64,000 nt of DNA from an uncultured Collinsella sp. (GTDB lineage: Bacteria; Actinomycetota; Coriobacteriia; Coriobacteriales; Coriobacteriaceae): the NCBI GenBank assembly GCA_902494195.1, contig CABUSH010000006.1, positions 1 through 64,000 of the forward strand, given 5' to 3'. The notes below the pieces were generated by a model. The model made no database searches. It saw only the letters and a list, made by a program, of their open reading frames with translations, and was not told where the DNA came from. Shown piece by piece: positions 26,556 through 35,740 of the stretch; positions within the stretch are counted from its first letter, which is position 1, and the number at the start of each line of letters is the position of its first letter. A program made the position numbers and the translations under genes.

Positions 26556-27680
26556 ATGGCACGTGTGCACAACTTCTCAGCTGGCCCGGCCGCACTGCCC
26601 ACAAGCGTGCTCGCCGAGATTGCCGACGAGATGATGGACTACCGCGGTTGCGGCATGTCCGTGCTCGAGATGAGCCATCGATCTAGCATGTACCAGCAGA
26701 TCATCGACGACGCAGAGGCAACCCTGCGCCGCCTGCTGAGCATCCCCGACAGCTACCGTGTCCTGTTTTTTCAGGGCGGCGCCACGCTGCAGTTTGCGGG
26801 TATCCCCATGAACCTCATGCGCCGCGGCCGCGCCGGCTACGTCGTGACCGGCAACTTCGCCAACAAGGCGTACAAGGAGGCCGCAAAATACGGCGAGGCC
26901 GTGCTGCTCGCGAGCTCCGAGGACACCAATTTCGACCGCATTCCCACCATGGCCGACGTCAACGCGCGCATTGCCGCCGAGGTCGCGGACGACGGGCTCG
27001 ACTACGTCTACATCTGCCAGAACAACACCATCTTTGGCACCATGTACCACGAGCTGCCCGCTTGCGGCGATGTGCCGCTAGTCGCCGATGTCTCGAGCTG
27101 TTTTCTGTCGCAGCCGCTCGACGTTGAGCGCTACGGGCTCATTTACGCGGGCGCGCAGAAAAACGCCGGCGCCGCGGGCGTGACCGTGGTCATCGTGCGC
27201 GACGATCTCATCGCCGACGGTCCGGCCTTTGTACAGACGCCGCAATACCTGGACCTTAAGACCCAGGCCGCCAAGGGCTCCATGCTCAACACGCCCAACA
27301 CCTTTGGCATCTACGTGTGCGGCAAGGTGTTCCGTTGGGTCGAGGAGACCGGCGGACTTGCCGCCATGGCCGAGCGCAACTGGGCCAAGGCCAACCTGCT
27401 CTACGACCTGCTCGAGCACAGCGAGCTGTTCCATGGCACAACGCAGGCCGAAAGCCGCTCCATCGCCAACGTCACCTTCCGCACCGGCGACGCCGAGCTC
27501 GATGCGGCCTTTGTTGCAGGCGCGGCCGAGCACCAGATTCAAAACGTCAAGGGCCATCGCCTCGTCGGCGGCATGCGCGCAAGCGTGTACAACGCCGTCA
27601 CCATGGAGGACGTGCAGGCACTAGCCTCGTACATGAAGGACTTCGAAGCACAGCATAGTTTGAGTCCGCGATCTAACTAG
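26556..27680 (+). CDS. serC: Phosphoserine aminotransferase
   Basis: 374 residues, the normal length for SerC, a PLP enzyme that converts 3-phosphohydroxypyruvate and glutamate to phosphoserine in serine synthesis. Family marks are HNFSAGPAALP at the N-terminus, YRVLFFQGGATLQFAGIPMNL, VYICQNNTIFGTMY, VADVSSCFLSQPLDVERYGLIYAGAQKN (the lysine binds PLP) and GGMRASVYNAV near the end. Start ATG 26556 has GAGGGGGAACTAGAAG upstream. serA follows 69 nt later, so the two form an operon. Confidence 0.96.
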   Translation: MARVHNFSAGPAALPTSVLAEIADEMMDYRGCGMSVLEMSHRSSMYQQIIDDAEATLRRLLSIPDSYRVLFFQGGATLQFAGIPMNLMRRGRAGYVVTGNFANKAYKEAAKYGEAVLLASSEDTNFDRIPTMADVNARIAAEVADDGLDYVYICQNNTIFGTMYHELPACGDVPLVADVSSCFLSQPLDVERYGLIYAGAQKNAGAAGVTVVIVRDDLIADGPAFVQTPQYLDLKTQAAKGSMLNTPNTFGIYVCGKVFRWVEETGGLAAMAERNWAKANLLYDLLEHSELFHGTTQAESRSIANVTFRTGDAELDAAFVAGAAEHQIQNVKGHRLVGGMRASVYNAVTMEDVQALASYMKDFEAQHSLSPRSN

Positions 27681-27749
27681 CCCGCAACACGCGGGCCGAC
27701 CAGCCACTTCAAACCACCTGTTTTAGACAAACCTGCTAAGGAGTTTTTC

Positions 27750-28913
27750 ATGCGTAAGATTAAGACCATCGACGACATTACCAAGGACGGCAAGGTCGAG
27801 TTTGGCGAGGGCTACGAGTTTGTGGGCACCGCCGAGGAGGCCGATGCCATCCTGATGCGCTCCACCGACCTGCACGGCTACGAGCTGCCCGAGGGCATCC
27901 GCGCCATCGCCCGCTGCGGCGCCGGCGTCAACAACATCCCCGTCGAGGAGTACGCCAAGAAGGGCGTCGTCGTCTTTAACTCCCCCGGTGCCAACAGCAA
28001 CGCCGTCAAGGAGCTCGTCCTGGGCATGCTGGTGCTTTCGAGCCGCGGCGTGGTGCAGTCGATGAACTGGGTGCGCGACAACGCCGACGATCCCGAGATT
28101 CAGGTCGATGCCGAGAAGGCCAAGAAGGCCTTTGTGGGACGCGAGCTCAAGGGCAAGCGCATCGGCGTCATCGGCCTGGGCAACGTGGGCTCCAAGGTCG
28201 CCAACGCCTGCGTCGACCTGGGCATGGACGTTTACGGCTACGATCCGTTCATTTCCGTCGAGCACGCGTGGGTGCTGAGCCGCGAGGTGCAGCGCGTGGG
28301 CACGCTCGAGGACCTCTGCCGCGGCTGCGACTACCTCACCGTACACGTGCCCAGCAAGGCAGACACCATCGGCATGATCAGCACAGAGCAGATTAACCTG
28401 CTGGCATCCAACGCCGTCCTCATCAACTACGCGCGCGAAACCATCATTGACGAGGACGCCGTCGACGCCGCCCTGCGCGAGGGCAGGCTGAGCTGGTTTA
28501 GCTGCGACTTTGCCACGCCCAAGACCGTCAAGATGCCCAATACGTTTATCACCACGCACTCGGGCGCCGGCACTGGCGAGGCCGAGGCCAACTGCGCCGA
28601 CATGGCCATCAGCGAGCTTAAGGATTACCTGGAGAACGGCAACATCGCGCACAGCGTCAACTACCCCGCCTGCAGCATGGGCAAGGCGCGCGCCGCGAGC
28701 CGCATCGCCTGCCTGCACGCCAACGTGCCCAACATGATCGGCCAGATCACGGCCATTCTCGCCAAGGACAACGCCAACGTGCAGCGTATGACCAACGAGT
28801 CCGCCGGCGAGAACGCCTACACCATGTTCGACACCGACGAGCACCTGGACAGCAGCACAATCGAGGCGCTCAAGCAGATTCCGTCGATGTATCGCGTGCG
28901 CGTAATCAAATAG
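27750..28913 (+). CDS. serA: D-3-phosphoglycerate dehydrogenase, short form with C-terminal ACT domain
   Basis: 387 residues. NAD-binding site GKRIGVIGLGNVGSKVANAC near 132-151; substrate and catalytic elements ARCGAGVNNIP near 54 and THSGAGTGEAEANCADMA near 270 with the catalytic His. The C-terminal ~75 residues form an ACT-like regulatory domain (NVPNMIGQITAILAKDNANVQRM), the likely serine-feedback site. It catalyses the first committed step of serine synthesis. The start has AAGGAG before ATG 27750, and a strong terminator follows. Confidence 0.95.
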   Translation: MRKIKTIDDITKDGKVEFGEGYEFVGTAEEADAILMRSTDLHGYELPEGIRAIARCGAGVNNIPVEEYAKKGVVVFNSPGANSNAVKELVLGMLVLSSRGVVQSMNWVRDNADDPEIQVDAEKAKKAFVGRELKGKRIGVIGLGNVGSKVANACVDLGMDVYGYDPFISVEHAWVLSREVQRVGTLEDLCRGCDYLTVHVPSKADTIGMISTEQINLLASNAVLINYARETIIDEDAVDAALREGRLSWFSCDFATPKTVKMPNTFITTHSGAGTGEAEANCADMAISELKDYLENGNIAHSVNYPACSMGKARAASRIACLHANVPNMIGQITAILAKDNANVQRMTNESAGENAYTMFDTDEHLDSSTIEALKQIPSMYRVRVIK

Positions 28914-28976
28914 TGCCGGCTGATCTGACGGGCAGTTCCCCATGTGGCCTGCCCGTCACTGACATTGAATGCCCGC

Positions 28977-29013
28977 GGGGGCGCCTTTCGCACGAGAGGC
29001 GCCCCCGTTTTTG
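28977..29013 (+). terminator. Terminator after serC-serA
   Basis: GGGGGCGCCT pairs perfectly with AGGCGCCCCC across a 10-nt loop and is followed by GTTTTT, 63 nt after the serA stop. Confidence 0.9.
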
Positions 29014-29090
29014 TGAGCGCTCCATTAAATGCACCGAGCCGCTTCTTGGCATACAATCTGTATGTTGACCTAACTATCTGTGAGGTGCCT

Positions 29091-30311
29091 ATGGTTGATA
29101 CAGATTTTGCTTGGCGGCTTACGCAAGGGCTCGTGCGGATCGACAGTTCAGACCCGGGTGCGTATGAGGACGAGATTGAGCGCTATATCAAAGCGTTGGT
29201 TGAGGAACGGTTGGCGCAGCTGAGCTATCCGGTACTCGATGCCGTGCAGATTGCAGAGCACGAAGTACTCCCCGGACGCCGCAATCTAATGGTCACCGTG
29301 CCGGGCCAAAGCGACGAGCCACGGCTCGTCTACATCTGCCATTTGGATACCGTCACCTTGGGCGATGGCTGGGACGCGGACATTCCGCCGCTCGGAGCGA
29401 TCGTGCGCAACGATAAACTCTACGGCCGTGGTGCCTGCGATATGAAGGGTGGCCTGGCCTGCGCCATTGCCGCACTGGTCCATACGCTCGAGCGCGTGGC
29501 GGCAGAAGGCGAGCTGCCCCACCGCGGCTTTTCACTCATCTGCTCGGTCGACGAGGAAGACTTTATGCGTGGTTCAGAGGCAGCTATCGATGCCGGCTGG
29601 GTCGGCTCGCGTGAATGGGTGCTGGACACCGAGCCCACCGACGGACAGATCCAGGTAGCGCACAAGGGGCGTACGTGGTTCGAAATTGAAATGACTGGCG
29701 TGACGGCGCATGCGAGCCAGCCCTGGAAGGGCGCGGATGCCGTCGCCGCCATAGCCGAGGTCGTGTGTTCGCTCCGTCGCGCGTTTATGGCGCTGCCCGC
29801 GCACGATGAGCTGGGGCCTTCGACCATCACGTTTGGCCAAATCGAGGGCGGATATCGCCCCTATGTCGTGCCCGACCGCGCCAAAGTCTGGGTCGACATG
29901 CGTCTGACCCCGCCGACCGATACGGCCGCCGCGACGCGCATGGTAGAGCAGGCCATCGCCGTCGCCGAAGCCGCCGTTCCCGGTTGCCATGGCAGCTACA
30001 CCGTGACGGGCGACCGCCCCGCCATCGAGCGCGACCCTAACTCTCCCCTTCTAGCAGCGCTCATGCGTGCCGCCGATGACGTGACGGACGTGGACACGAC
30101 CGTCGGCTTCTTTACCGGCTACACCGACACCGCCGTCATTGCCGGCAAGACAGGTAACCGCAATTGCATGAGCTACGGTCCCGGGTCGCTCGCGCTCGCG
30201 CACAAGCCCAACGAATATGTGCCCCACGCCGATATCGTTCGTTGTCAGCAGGTGCTAATCGCGCTCGCCGATAACGTGCTCTGGGATGCGAGCGGCCAAG
30301 TTGGGGCATAA
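29091..30311 (+). CDS. M20-family metallohydrolase (ArgE/DapE/CPG2-like)
   Basis: 406 residues. Di-zinc ligands are visible in order: VYICHLDTVTLG near residue 80, GRGACDMKGGLACAIAA near 112-128, CSVDEEDFMRG near 150, and the C-terminal YGPGSLALAHKPNEYV histidine. A lid domain with the KGRTWFEIEMTGVTAHASQPWKG pattern lies between. It would hydrolyse an N-acyl amino acid or small peptide; the substrate is not decidable. ATG 29091 has GAGGTG upstream; the frame is open further upstream, but that stretch is the serA terminator. The next gene follows after 39 nt. Confidence 0.88.
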   Translation: MVDTDFAWRLTQGLVRIDSSDPGAYEDEIERYIKALVEERLAQLSYPVLDAVQIAEHEVLPGRRNLMVTVPGQSDEPRLVYICHLDTVTLGDGWDADIPPLGAIVRNDKLYGRGACDMKGGLACAIAALVHTLERVAAEGELPHRGFSLICSVDEEDFMRGSEAAIDAGWVGSREWVLDTEPTDGQIQVAHKGRTWFEIEMTGVTAHASQPWKGADAVAAIAEVVCSLRRAFMALPAHDELGPSTITFGQIEGGYRPYVVPDRAKVWVDMRLTPPTDTAAATRMVEQAIAVAEAAVPGCHGSYTVTGDRPAIERDPNSPLLAALMRAADDVTDVDTTVGFFTGYTDTAVIAGKTGNRNCMSYGPGSLALAHKPNEYVPHADIVRCQQVLIALADNVLWDASGQVGA

Positions 30312-30350
30312 TAAGCCGCGAACAAACCGACTCGTGCGTTAGGACCGCCC

Positions 30351-31034
30351 ATGAAAGCACTTCCGTTTCCCTGCATCCGCCCGGCTCAGGACCGCGTGCT
30401 CGAGGCGCTGCCTGCAATGGGCAGCATCCTGAGCGGCAACGATGCTCTGCGCGGAGCCATTGCCGATGGTCTGATGCTCAAGGACCCGGGTGCGGCGTAT
30501 TACGTGTACGAATGCTCGGGCGAGCCGGGACGTGTGACGGGTGTCGTGGCGATCTGCCCGACGAGTGTACTTGCGGGCGGCAAGGGCGATGCCAGCGCCG
30601 ACGTGGCCGCCGCTGCGCACGCGATCGCCGAACTCAAAGTTCAGCCGCGCCCCGTGTCGCTCGCCTACGAGGCGTCGCCCGTCATGGACATCATCCTGGG
30701 CGCTGCCAAAGAGGGCGCCTCGCTCTACGCCGTCACCGACCCCGCGGGCATTACGCACCGCGTGTGGGAGGTCAAGCGCGAGGACGCCGTCGGCGCCATC
30801 CGTGCCATGCTCGACCAGGCGCCGGAGCCGGCACTGGCCGACGACCCTGCCTACGCTGCCGCACTAGTCGAGGCATCACAGCTCCTGGCCGACGATGCCC
30901 ATGCTGCCGGCACCTACACGGGCAAAGAGCCGTTCAACTTTGCTGTAGCCGCACTGTTCCCCGCCGCGCAGATCGCCGGCGCCGCGCCGCAGGTTCCGAC
31001 GGGTCTGCTCACGCACCAAGTCGCGCGGTTCTAG
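30351..31034 (+). CDS. Short DUF1015-like protein
   Basis: 227 residues. The start KALPFPCIRPAQDRVLEALP and the segment TDPAGITHRVWEV recall DUF1015 (SerC-associated) proteins, which are normally about 400 residues. Here the C-terminal half of that family is missing and the protein ends shortly after KEPFNFAVAALFP. The position just downstream of serC-serA agrees with the family's genomic association. Function unknown. It shares a transcription direction with the M20 gene and is closed by a strong terminator. It could be a natural short subfamily rather than a truncation, because the end is clean. Confidence 0.6.
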   Translation: MKALPFPCIRPAQDRVLEALPAMGSILSGNDALRGAIADGLMLKDPGAAYYVYECSGEPGRVTGVVAICPTSVLAGGKGDASADVAAAAHAIAELKVQPRPVSLAYEASPVMDIILGAAKEGASLYAVTDPAGITHRVWEVKREDAVGAIRAMLDQAPEPALADDPAYAAALVEASQLLADDAHAAGTYTGKEPFNFAVAALFPAAQIAGAAPQVPTGLLTHQVARF

Positions 31035-31079
31035 CAAGACCAGACCACGCAGCACAAAAATCGGCAGCTCAACAAACAG

Positions 31080-31120
31080 GGGGCGGAGATGCAGCAGGTA
31101 CATGTATCTCCGCCCCTTTT
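31080..31120 (+). terminator. Terminator after the DUF1015-like gene
   Basis: GGGGCGGAGAT (31080-31090) pairs with ATCTCCGCCCC (31106-31116), followed by TTTT. Confidence 0.88.
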
Positions 31121-31163
31121 GCGTCGAGAAGTTATGCCGGCGACCCGAGCCGCCACGCTCGCG

Positions 31164-31799
31164 TTATCCGCGCTGCGGACCTGCAGTAGCCACAAGCGGT
31201 TCAAGGCCCAGCTCGCGTGCGTAATCCTCCTGCGTAAAAATCTCAATCAGCTCAAACGTGTCGGATTCGTCGTCAAACGCAAAGTGCAGCACCGAGCAGT
31301 TGCCCGGCACACGGTCGCGCTCGTCTGCCGCCGCGCCCTTCACGTGATCCATAAACTCCTTGATAGCCGAGCCATGACTTACCGCGAGCACGCACGCATG
31401 GTCCGGACGCTGCATAAGCTCGGTCAGCGTCGCCACCATGCGCTCGCGCACCTGCATCTGGCCCTCGCCGCCAAACTGACGATAGAAATCGCGCCACGGG
31501 CGCTCGGGCATAAGCATCACGCGCTCGGCCTCAAAGTCGCCAAAGAACCACTCGCGCAGTCCGTCCAGACGCTCGTACGCCAAGCCCGGCCACAGGTTGG
31601 CGATAGTCTGCTCGGTGCGATGAAGTGTGGAGGTGTAGGCATGATCGGGCTCAATGCCGCGCGCACGCAAAAACATGCCGGCACGCGCCGCCTGGTCGCA
31701 TCCCAACTGCGTAAGCGGCGAGTCACTCCAGCCCTGAATAATACGCTTAAGGTTGAATATCGTCTGTCCATGACGGACCAGATACAGATCTTTATTCAT
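31164..31799 (-). CDS. Histidine phosphatase (phosphoglycerate mutase-like)
   Basis: 211 residues. The catalytic LYLVRHGQTIFN motif is at residues 5-16, the acid residue is in LREWFFGDFE near 85, and the second catalytic histidine is in VLAVSHGSAIKEF near 150. It belongs to the histidine phosphatase superfamily; a broad small-metabolite phosphatase is more likely than a glycolytic mutase given the length and QGWSDSPLTQLG start. ATG 31799 has AAAGGA upstream. It lies 17 nt downstream of a paralogue in the same direction, so the pair is an apparent tandem duplication. Confidence 0.85.
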   Translation of the reverse strand: MNKDLYLVRHGQTIFNLKRIIQGWSDSPLTQLGCDQAARAGMFLRARGIEPDHAYTSTLHRTEQTIANLWPGLAYERLDGLREWFFGDFEAERVMLMPERPWRDFYRQFGGEGQMQVRERMVATLTELMQRPDHACVLAVSHGSAIKEFMDHVKGAAADERDRVPGNCSVLHFAFDDESDTFELIEIFTQEDYARELGLEPLVATAGPQRG

Positions 31800-31816
31800 A
31801 GGGGTCCTTTCGTTCG

Positions 31817-32359
31817 TTACCAACCCAAGAGCGAAAACGCCCCGTCGCAATAGCCAAAATGAAGCACGGCACCGTTGTCGGGTAGTTCTCCCTCGCCAGT
31901 CACATACTCAAGAAACTCCTGGCAGGCTGAGCCGTGGGAAACCGCCAGCACGCAGTCGTGCTGCGGCCTGGCCATGATGCGGGACAGCGCCGCGACCATA
32001 CGTGCGCGAAGCTCACTTTCCGACTCGCCACCAAAGGCAACCGGATAATCACCCCAGGGCTGCGGCAGCATCTCGCGATTTGATGTGCCCTCCAGCGAGC
32101 CAAAATGCCACTCACGCAGGTCATCGACCAGCTCTATAGAACGGCCCTCGCCAACGATAAGCTCGGCCGTATGCCGCGCCCGGCCCAACGGGGAGGAATA
32201 CACATGGTCAAAGGCCACGCCGCACGCCTCAAACGCCGCGCGCGTCGCCAGCGCCTGCTGACGCCCGCGCGCCGTAAGCGGCGAATCGTGCCAGCCCTGC
32301 AAAATGCTCTGCACATTGAGCTCAGTCTGCCCATGCCGCACCAAATACAGATCGGCCAC
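31817..32359 (-). CDS. Histidine phosphatase, paralogue of the next gene downstream
   Basis: 180 residues beginning VADLYLVRHGQTELN. I choose the GTG at 32359 because GGGGAGGG lies 3 to 10 nt upstream and family proteins begin exactly here; the open frame extends further up without a ribosome site. It shares QGWHDSPLTARG, LREWHFGSLE and CVLAVSHGSACQEFL with its neighbour at 31164-31799, and is shorter at the C-terminus. Specific substrate unknown. Confidence 0.82.
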   Translation of the reverse strand: MADLYLVRHGQTELNVQSILQGWHDSPLTARGRQQALATRAAFEACGVAFDHVYSSPLGRARHTAELIVGEGRSIELVDDLREWHFGSLEGTSNREMLPQPWGDYPVAFGGESESELRARMVAALSRIMARPQHDCVLAVSHGSACQEFLEYVTGEGELPDNGAVLHFGYCDGAFSLLGW

Positions 32360-32442
32360 ATGCCCTCCCCTCGTACCACCACAAAGGGGACAGGAGTCTT
32401 TGTGGTGATTTTGCCGCCGGATTGCGCCGCGGTGACGCTCAA

Positions 32443-33114
32443 CTACAGCAGCACGTCGGCAAGCGGACGCTTGGGTACGTGGTGCACCCGCGCCTCGTCG
32501 CGCCAATAATTGATGGAGCCGTCGGGGTTGGAATCGATCGCATCGATCACCTGCGTCTCGGCCGGAACGCCAAACGCCATGATCAGCTTGAGCTCATATT
32601 TGTCGTTATCGAGCCCCATGGCATCGATCGCGTGGGGCGTAAAGGCCTTGAACATGCAGGCTGCCACCTCGGGCGTGGCGCTGCGGGCGGCGAGCATCAT
32701 CGTCTGCGCGGCAATGCCCGTGTCGACATCGGTAATGGGAGCGGCGGGCTTGCCCGGAACGGCGCGCTCAGCAAGAATCGCGATGTAGCCGGTCGGGCGC
32801 TCACCCTCGGCAGGACCCGGCCAGTCCTTAAGTGCGCCGGCCCATGCGAGCTCGTCAAATACACGCGCGCAGTCCTCTGCACCGCTTACCACATGAAAAC
32901 GCAGACGCTGAGCATTGGCACCACAGGGAGCCAGGTGCGCAAGTTCCGCCAGCTCGAGCAAAAACTCGCGCGGCACTCGCATAGACTCGTCAAAGCGACG
33001 GCACGTGCGGGCGCGGCGAACCAACGCATCAAACGCGTCCAAGCCGAGCTTTTCGCAACCCTGCTTTGCCATCGATTCGACACTCGACGGTGCCTCGGGA
33101 ACTGCTTCGTTCAT
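32443..33114 (-). CDS. Nitroreductase-family FMN oxidoreductase
   Basis: 223 residues. The N-terminal VRRARTCRRFDES (FMN-phosphate binding arginines), the AHLAPCGANAQRLRFHVV segment near 75 and the GIAAQTMMLAA helix near 130 are typical of the nitroreductase fold. It would use a flavin to reduce an unknown acceptor. I take ATG 33114 (MNEAVPEAPS) as the start; the upstream signal is weak (GGGGGTCCCT), so a start slightly downstream is possible. Single-gene unit upstream of the two histidine phosphatases. Confidence 0.82.
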   Translation of the reverse strand: MNEAVPEAPSSVESMAKQGCEKLGLDAFDALVRRARTCRRFDESMRVPREFLLELAELAHLAPCGANAQRLRFHVVSGAEDCARVFDELAWAGALKDWPGPAEGERPTGYIAILAERAVPGKPAAPITDVDTGIAAQTMMLAARSATPEVAACMFKAFTPHAIDAMGLDNDKYELKLIMAFGVPAETQVIDAIDSNPDGSINYWRDEARVHHVPKRPLADVLL

Positions 33115-33349
33115 AGGGACCCCCAATACAAGCCAATTGTCCTTAGGAAAATCTAACCTAAAACGTAGGCAATAACGAACAGGGCTGCAATGTTCTACAC
33201 CTGTTGAATAGAAAATCGCGACGTGGGGAACAACGGAAACAATTCGGGACCTTTGGGTTACGTTTCGCCCTCCCCGACCCATACGCCAGCGCCTTTAAGC
33301 GATACTGGTTGTAACGATCAAGGCTTACGCCGCACGGAAAGGAGACATT

Positions 33350-33952
33350 ATGGGCATCTTTAAGAACGATGACCAAAAATCGAGCCAGTTTGGATTTGAC
33401 GAGAAAAGCATGGCGGGCAAAGCCGTCAAGGCCGTACGCTGGATCTACGCCATCACGGGCGTCTTAGCACTCATTGCTGGTATCGCGCTGCTTTTTGCAC
33501 CCGCCAAGTCCCTCGTCTTTTTGACGACCGTCCTGGGTTTTTACTTTGTAATCACTGCTGCCATCAGGCTGTTCACTGCCATTTTTGAGCCGCTGCTGCC
33601 CACCGGCTGGCGCGTGACGAGCATCATCTCCAACCTACTCATTATTCTGGGCGGCGTCATAATCCTGCGCAACCAGGCCTTCTCGACCGCGACGCTCACC
33701 ACGATGGTGGTTATCGTGGCCGGCTTTGGCTGGATTGTCGAAGGTGTCATGTCCATTCTGGAGTCCGAGCTTTCGTCCAACCGTGCCCTCGCCATCCTGA
33801 GCGGCGCACTCTCCATCATCGCCGGCATGTTCGTGTTTATTTATCCGCTGTGGTCGGCCAAGATGCTCGTCATCTTTAGCGGCGCCGCGCTGCTGGTGTT
33901 TGGCGTAACGCTGATTGTTCGCGCTATTCAATTTGGCAAACTGGTGCACTAG
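33350..33952 (+). CDS. HdeD/DUF308 family membrane protein
   Basis: 200 residues with six predicted membrane helices in three pairs. Motif-like repeats such as GVLALIAGIALLFAP, NLLIILGGVIILRNQ and GALSIIAGMFVFIYPLWS are characteristic of HdeD/DUF308. The ~30-residue charged head is cytosolic. Acid-stress roles known for E. coli HdeD should not be transferred without evidence. ATG 33350 has AAAGGAG 7 nt upstream; the next gene starts with the base following its stop codon. Confidence 0.85.
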   Translation: MGIFKNDDQKSSQFGFDEKSMAGKAVKAVRWIYAITGVLALIAGIALLFAPAKSLVFLTTVLGFYFVITAAIRLFTAIFEPLLPTGWRVTSIISNLLIILGGVIILRNQAFSTATLTTMVVIVAGFGWIVEGVMSILESELSSNRALAILSGALSIIAGMFVFIYPLWSAKMLVIFSGAALLVFGVTLIVRAIQFGKLVH

Positions 33953-34435
33953 ATGCCGCGAACGCTCTTTATTGATGCCGACGCCTGCCCGGTCACGCGC
34001 GAGTCGATTGACTGCGCGCGGCGGGCGGGCGTCGCCGTTGTTATCGCCGGCAACAGCACGCAAAACTTGGAACGGCACATTCGCCGCGACGACCCGCGCG
34101 ATGCCGAGCACGCGCGACGCGGCTTTTGGGTCACGACGCTCGATGTGAGCGTGGGCGCCGACAGCGCCGACTTTGCCATTGTCGAACGCCTGCAGGCGGG
34201 CGACGTAGTCGTGACGCAGGACATTGGCTTGGCGAGCATGGTGCTCGGCCGCGATGCCGCCGCAATCGGTGTGCGCGGGCGCGTCTACGACAAGGCGACC
34301 ATCGACATGCAACTGTTTATTCGCCACGAGGAAAAGAAGGTGCGCCGCGCCGGCGGACGCACTCGCGGACCGGCGGCATTTACCAGCGAAGACCGCGCTC
34401 GCTTTAAGCGCAACCTCACCGAGCTGCTGCGCTAA
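33953..34435 (+). CDS. YaiI/YqxD family (DUF188/UPF0178) protein
   Basis: 160 residues. The start LFIDADACPVTRE, the middle DIGLASMVLGRDAAAIGVRGRVYD and the end RFKRNLTELL match the UPF0178 family over its full length; the family has a PIN-like nuclease fold with conserved acidic residues. The function is unestablished. Translation starts immediately after the HdeD-like stop, so the two are coupled. Confidence 0.9.
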   Translation: MPRTLFIDADACPVTRESIDCARRAGVAVVIAGNSTQNLERHIRRDDPRDAEHARRGFWVTTLDVSVGADSADFAIVERLQAGDVVVTQDIGLASMVLGRDAAAIGVRGRVYDKATIDMQLFIRHEEKKVRRAGGRTRGPAAFTSEDRARFKRNLTELLR

Positions 34436-34514
34436 CCAAGGTAGATTTTTGGGACATGTCCGGAAATCTGCTTTTTTGCTTTGGGCGGTGTGAGCGCTCA
34501 AAATCCATGGCTCA

Positions 34515-34596
34515 ACAAAAAAGGGGCTTCAAAATGCCATGCGTCGCCGCATTGTGCAGGCGCCGAGCATGGCTATTTTGAAGCCCGTTTTGTTAG
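34515..34596. terminator. Bidirectional terminator
   Basis: GGGCTTCAAAATGCCATGC (34525-34543) pairs with GCATGGCTATTTTGAAGCCC (34568-34587) with one bulge. T-runs occur on both exits (GTTTTGTT on plus, TTTTTTGTT on minus), serving the converging YaiI-like and metal-exporter genes. Confidence 0.85.
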
Positions 34597-34602
34597 GCCC
34601 AC

Positions 34603-35697
34603 TTAGAGGCCGAAGGCGGATAGGATGAGACCCCAGCCGGCACCGATGACGTACATCATGATCAGGAACAGGACGTTTTCGCGGGCGCTGCGGTTGGTGC
34701 GGAACAGCACCAGATAGCCCACACCGGCAGAGATGAGCGTGCCGGCGAGCATCGGGGCCAGCTGCAGCGCGCCTTCCAGGTACAGTTGTGTGATGACGAC
34801 GCTGGCCGAGCAGTTGGGGATCAGCCCAACAAGCGCCGAGCCCAGGACCGCAAGCGTCTCGTTGCCGCGCAGGAACTGCTCGATTGCGGACTCGCCGAAG
34901 GTCTCGAGTACGGCGACTAGGACCAGCGTCACCAGGAAAATAAAAATCGATACCTGCACGGTGTGCGAGATCGCGCTGCGGATAATCGACAGGACGGGCG
35001 CACCTTCGTGTGAGTGGGGGTGACCGTGGCCATGATGGTGTTCATGATCGCCCTCATGACCGTGATCGTGGCCATGTCCGTGTCCGTGTTCGTGCTCGTC
35101 CTCGTCTTCATCACAACCGCAATGGTCGCGCTCGCACAGCTCGTGGATGTGGTCGGCGCTCACGCCCGCCTCGGCCACCTCGTCGATGATGTCACCGCCA
35201 GTGTGGTCGTCGTGCGCGCAGTTCACGTGGGCCGGGTTGGCCGCGGTTCCCAGCACGGTACGGCGAATCGCCGCATGCGCGCGAGCGTTACGACGCAGGC
35301 CGCGAATGGCGGCGTCCACGATAAAGCCCGTGACCAGTGCGATCAGTGCCTTCGAAGCCAAAAGCATCGCCATAGTCTGCACGGGCACCTGCTCTGCGAG
35401 CAACAGCGGCAGCATCTCATCGGAGGTCGAAAGGAACACCGCCACCAACGTGCCCAAGGTCACGACGCGACCGGCATACAGCGTGGCCGCCATGGCCGAA
35501 AAGCCGCACTGCGGCACCATGCCCAGCAACGAGCCAACCGCGGGGCCCGCGGCACCGGCACGCTTGATGGCGCCGTTAACGCTGTCGCCCGCAACGTGCT
35601 CCAAGGTCTCGAGGGCCAGATACGTCACCAACAAAAACGGCACCAGCGACAGCGTGTCCTTGCCAGCGTCGAGCAAAATATCAATCAGCAAATCCAT
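34603..35697 (-). CDS. Putative 10-TM heavy-metal exporter with His-rich loop (PF11449-like)
   Basis: 364 residues. Two membrane halves share the inverted-repeat motif: VGSLLGMVPQCGFSAMAATLYAGRVVTLGTLVAVFLSTSDE in the first half and LGSALVGLIPNCSASVVITQLYLEGAL in the second. Between them is a cytoplasmic loop of about 60 residues, around residues 175-235, packed with His, Asp and Glu (repeated HGHGH). This fits the family annotated as putative manganese/heavy-metal transporters related to ArsP permeases. The His-rich loop likely binds Zn, Ni, Mn or Co. ATG 35697 follows AAAGGTTCCATCCTTC. Confidence 0.8.
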   Translation of the reverse strand: MDLLIDILLDAGKDTLSLVPFLLVTYLALETLEHVAGDSVNGAIKRAGAAGPAVGSLLGMVPQCGFSAMAATLYAGRVVTLGTLVAVFLSTSDEMLPLLLAEQVPVQTMAMLLASKALIALVTGFIVDAAIRGLRRNARAHAAIRRTVLGTAANPAHVNCAHDDHTGGDIIDEVAEAGVSADHIHELCERDHCGCDEDEDEHEHGHGHGHDHGHEGDHEHHHGHGHPHSHEGAPVLSIIRSAISHTVQVSIFIFLVTLVLVAVLETFGESAIEQFLRGNETLAVLGSALVGLIPNCSASVVITQLYLEGALQLAPMLAGTLISAGVGYLVLFRTNRSARENVLFLIMMYVIGAGWGLILSAFGL

Positions 35698-35740
35698 GAA
35701 GGATGGAACCTTTCGTGTCTTTCGGCAGCATTGTAAAAGT

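Noticed and set aside
27723..28943. Long antisense open frame across serA
   Set aside because: serA has all its motifs and its own ribosome site and terminator; the antisense frame is a compositional artefact.
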